Part shown: piece after piece, positions 61,330 to 64,000 of the stretch
Layout of the letters: every line of letters starts with the position of its first letter
Position numbering within the stretch: position 1 is the stretch's first letter
Assembly (NCBI RefSeq): GCF_001598235.1
Contig: NZ_BCYO01000018.1
Span: 24,426-88,425, forward strand
Reading direction: 5' to 3'
DNA from: Polaromonas jejuensis NBRC 106434
Lineage (GTDB): Bacteria; Pseudomonadota; Gammaproteobacteria; Burkholderiales; Burkholderiaceae_C
Length of the DNA: 64,000 bases
Position numbers and translations under genes: made by a program
Notes under the pieces: generated by a model
What the model saw: the letters and a program-made list of their open reading frames with translations, nothing else
What the model was told of the DNA's origin: nothing
Database searches by the model: none

Positions 61330-62646
61330 ATGAACAATTCACGCCGTGACGGAGCATCGGCCATCCTGGCCTGTTCCGCGCTCGCCATGACTGCTACGGC
61401 GACCTATGCACAGGGTGTTCCGGCCGCCAATGATGCGGCAGAAACGCGCATCGAACAGTTGCAGCAGCAGGTCACGGAGCAAGCCCAGCAGATTAAAGCA
61501 CTCAGACAAGCCGTGACGGAACAGGAGGCGCGTCACCGCGAATTGCAACGTGCACTGGGCCAGGAGCCTCGCCCCGCCGCAGGGGCTATCGAAGGTGCCG
61601 CTCCATCCATGGAGGCGGCGGGCACGAGCAACGCAACAGAGACGTCCCAGCGAGCCGTGCGCATAGGGGTTGCGCCAAGCCAGGAGCCTTCACCCCCATC
61701 CGTAGCCCCATTGTTTGAGCAGCCCGGGATTCTCACGCCCAAAGGCAAATTCGTACTGGAGCCATCGGTCCAGTACGTCTATTCATCGAGCAATCGGGTA
61801 GCGCTGGTAGGCTTCACCATTATTCCGGCGCTGCTGATAGGCCTGATAGATGTTCGTGAGGTTAAGCGCAACACGATCACGGGCGCCCTGACGACACGCT
61901 ACGGCCTGAGCAATCGATTCGAGGTGGAGGCCAGATTGCCGTACGTGTACCGGTCCGACTCGACCATCAGCCGCGAGGTATTTACAAATTCGGCTTCTGA
62001 CACTGCGTTCAACAGCAGCGGCAGGGCCCTTGGTGATATCGAACTCGCGGCCCGCTACCAGCTCAACGAAGGAGGCGGGAATCGGCCATATGTCATTGGC
62101 TCGTTGCGCTTCAAGTCTCGCACAGGCAAAGACCCTTTCGACGTTGTCACTGACTGCGTCACGCGCTGCGTTGGGAATACAACGGGAACAGGTTTACCGC
62201 TGGAGTTGCCTACCGGCTCAGGCTTTTACTCCTTGCAACCGGGGCTGACGTGGCTGTTCCCGTCTGATCCCGCCGTTTTCTTCGGGGGTATCAGCTACAC
62301 CTATAACTTCAAGCGCAGCAATGTGAGTCGCCTGGTACTTAACGGCGAGCGGGAGTTTATCGGTACGGTGGAGCCCGGCGGTATCTTTGGCGTCAATTTC
62401 GGTATGGGCCTCGCACTCAACGAAAAATCATCTTTCAGCGTGGGCGTTGAGCTCAACTCGGTCGGCCGCACACGTCAAAACGGAGAGCCGGTACGAGGCT
62501 CCGTAAGGACCCAGCTAGCCAGCATGCTGCTGGGCTATTCGTACAGATACAGCGACAAGACAGCGTTTAGCGTCACGGTTGGTGCAGGCCTCACGCGTGA
62601 CTCTCCGGACCTCACCATGACCTTCAGAATTCCGATGTCATTCTGA
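61330..62646 (+). CDS. Outer-membrane beta-barrel with N-terminal coiled coil, FapF-like
   Basis: This 438-residue protein has a signal peptide at about 1-28 (ending TYAQ), a coiled coil at 37-78 (RIEQLQQQVTEQAQQIKALR) and a Pro/Ser-rich linker to about 135. The barrel of alternating strands ends in RIPMSF, the C-terminal Phe expected for BAM insertion. FapF, the amyloid exporter of Pseudomonas, also has a trimeric coiled coil followed by a barrel. AAGGAGG precedes the start. It is the likely exit pore for the Gly-rich protein. Confidence 0.78.
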   Translation: MNNSRRDGASAILACSALAMTATATYAQGVPAANDAAETRIEQLQQQVTEQAQQIKALRQAVTEQEARHRELQRALGQEPRPAAGAIEGAAPSMEAAGTSNATETSQRAVRIGVAPSQEPSPPSVAPLFEQPGILTPKGKFVLEPSVQYVYSSSNRVALVGFTIIPALLIGLIDVREVKRNTITGALTTRYGLSNRFEVEARLPYVYRSDSTISREVFTNSASDTAFNSSGRALGDIELAARYQLNEGGGNRPYVIGSLRFKSRTGKDPFDVVTDCVTRCVGNTTGTGLPLELPTGSGFYSLQPGLTWLFPSDPAVFFGGISYTYNFKRSNVSRLVLNGEREFIGTVEPGGIFGVNFGMGLALNEKSSFSVGVELNSVGRTRQNGEPVRGSVRTQLASMLLGYSYRYSDKTAFSVTVGAGLTRDSPDLTMTFRIPMSF

Positions 62647-62656
62647 AGGCAATGCC

Positions 62657-64000
62657 ATGGAACGGCGAAAGGTTCTTTGCGTCGGTTGGGAGGAGCACTC
62701 CTCCGAGGTGACCGAGCATTTGCGGGCAGGTGGCTGGGAAGTACTGGCCTCGCCTGATCTTGCCACGATGCAACGCATCCAGGCGCAGCAGCATGCACAG
62801 GTTGGCGTGCTGTTGCTCAAAAATTCCCCCCCTGAGCGACTGGGCTCGCTTGAACAGTGTCTTCGCCTATTACGCAATGTGGAGTGGGTCGGCGTTTGCC
62901 ACGCCGAAGCACTCAACTCGGCAGCCCTGCGCGAATTGGTTTTGAGCTACCTTTTTGACTACCACACGCAGCCGGTGGACTGGCGGATTCTCGACCTCAC
63001 ATTGGGCCACGCCTTTCGCCGTGCCCAATTGCGTCGCCGTGACAATGAGTACCTGCAGACCGCAGGCTGCATGGGCATGGTCGGGCACAGTGCGGCGATA
63101 GTGCGATTGCAGCAACAGGTCCGCAAGGTAGCTGTTACCGAGGTACCGGTACTCATTGGTGGAGAAAGCGGCAGCGGAAAAGAACTTGCCGCACGTGCCA
63201 TTCACCAGTGTTCCCCGCGGGCCCGCGGGCCATTCATCGCCATCAACTGCGGCTCAATCGCCCCGTCCCTGATTCATTCGGAACTGTTCGGCCATGAGCG
63301 CGGTTCATTCACTGGCGCAACGGCAGGAAGGCAAGGACTGATCGAATCAGCCAGTGGCGGCACCATATTCCTGGACGAAATCGCTGACCTGCCGCTTGAA
63401 CTACAGACCAACCTCCTGCGGTTTCTACAAGAGCACACCATTCATCGTGTTGGCTCCACTCGCAACCTGCATGTCGACGCCCGCGTGATTGCGGCGTCGC
63501 ACGTGGATCTGGCAGACGCCGTCGCATCGGGCCGGTTTCGCGACGACCTGTTCTACCGTTTGAACGTACTTCCTCTTGCGGTGCCATCCCTGCGGGAAAG
63601 AAAGTCCGATGTGCCTGAACTGGCACAACATTTTTTGCAGCGCTGCATGGCCGACAAGCACCAAAGACGGGTGGAAGGCTTTAGCCAGCAAGCCATGACT
63701 GCCATGATGTCTCATGGGTGGCCAGGCAATGTGCGAGAACTGTGCAACCGTGTGCAGCGTGCCATCGTAATGACTGATCAGCGATTAATCACGCCTGCCG
63801 ATCTAGGACTGGCAGTAGAAAGCAGTGCCATCGGTATCGGACTAGACGCCGCGCGCACCACGGCGGAACGGGACGCTATTGCACTGACCCTAGGCCGTGT
63901 TCACCGCAACATTACCCACGCCGCGCGCGAATTGGGCATTTCGCGCATGACACTGTACCGACTCATGGACAAACACGGCATCGCGCTAGGCGCCGAGTAA
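62657..64000 (+). CDS. VpsR-like sigma-54-type transcriptional activator
   Basis: This 447-residue regulator is complete; its stop codon is the last three bases of the window. The N-terminal receiver-like domain (1-120) has no phospho-acceptor Asp (the position reads LLLKNS) but keeps LFDYHTQPVDWR, as in VpsR, a c-di-GMP-responsive biofilm activator. The AAA+ domain has Walker A GESGSGKE (169-176), GSFTGA (216-221, consensus GAFTGA) and Walker B GTIFLDEIADLP. A Fis-type helix-turn-helix lies near the C-terminus (ITHAARELGISRMTLYRLMD). It probably switches on the Gly-rich gene operon. Confidence 0.88.
   Translation: MERRKVLCVGWEEHSSEVTEHLRAGGWEVLASPDLATMQRIQAQQHAQVGVLLLKNSPPERLGSLEQCLRLLRNVEWVGVCHAEALNSAALRELVLSYLFDYHTQPVDWRILDLTLGHAFRRAQLRRRDNEYLQTAGCMGMVGHSAAIVRLQQQVRKVAVTEVPVLIGGESGSGKELAARAIHQCSPRARGPFIAINCGSIAPSLIHSELFGHERGSFTGATAGRQGLIESASGGTIFLDEIADLPLELQTNLLRFLQEHTIHRVGSTRNLHVDARVIAASHVDLADAVASGRFRDDLFYRLNVLPLAVPSLRERKSDVPELAQHFLQRCMADKHQRRVEGFSQQAMTAMMSHGWPGNVRELCNRVQRAIVMTDQRLITPADLGLAVESSAIGIGLDAARTTAERDAIALTLGRVHRNITHAARELGISRMTLYRLMDKHGIALGAE

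Overview
The window reads as a high-GC chromosomal segment from a betaproteobacterium of the order Burkholderiales, most like the Comamonadaceae (Polaromonas, Variovorax or Rhodoferax type). The gene content (Bug/TctC binding protein, FdxA beside a TrxB-like ferredoxin reductase, the cysI-DUF934-cysH-cysD-cysN order) and two dispersed repeat families with a Comamonadaceae look support this. No rRNA, tRNA, complete IS element, prophage or CRISPR array was seen. The assignment is by gene family and style, not by database search.

Left edge (1-1482): a compact two-gene unit, a DUF5343 protein and a Swt1-type HEPN protein, lies between perfect 13-bp inverted repeats whose inner 7 bases match integron recombination core sites. 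It is preceded by attI-like direct repeats. The rest is core metabolism. 1504-5950 holds cstA/ybdD and a divergent Cache-domain two-component system. 6608-11308 is a sulfate ABC transporter operon (hydrolase-sbp-cysT-cysW-cysA), followed by a 1-Cys peroxiredoxin and a LysR/azoR pair. 15420-24137 is a uronate/aldonate operon (kdgK, uxaA, uxaB, Zn-dehydrogenase, polar-amino-acid-type ABC importer) with a divergent GntR regulator. 24271-26961 is metNIQ.

Middle (27172-42869): a VOC protein, an MFS exporter, rhlE, several small hypothetical genes, a LysR / HMG-CoA-lyase-like / CaiB / TctC cluster, a second solitary sulfate-binding protein, yggX, mnmC and an orphan branched-chain-amino-acid-type binding protein. 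43135-49312 is the assimilatory sulfate reduction operon (TSUP permease, cysI, DUF934, cysH, cysD, cysN). A 7Fe ferredoxin and a ferredoxin-NADP reductase follow and could supply electrons to CysI. A SNF2 helicase comes next. A TPP riboswitch then precedes a cytX-like transporter that converges on thiM-thiE-thiD.

Right edge (57842-64000): a secretion/biofilm-type locus that resembles the Pseudomonas functional-amyloid (Fap) system in parts but is clearly different. One operon encodes a Gly-rich 393-aa exported protein, a small exported protein sharing its C-terminal signature, a C39 peptidase and another exported protein. The divergent unit encodes a coiled-coil outer-membrane beta-barrel and a VpsR-like sigma-54 activator. 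A good sigma-54 promoter lies in front of the Gly-rich gene. This locus and the integron-like HEPN cassette are the two most interesting parts of the window.

Two short repeat families are scattered through the window. In three places they have been absorbed into coding sequence: CysW at both ends, and the N-termini of CysN and the DUF934 protein.
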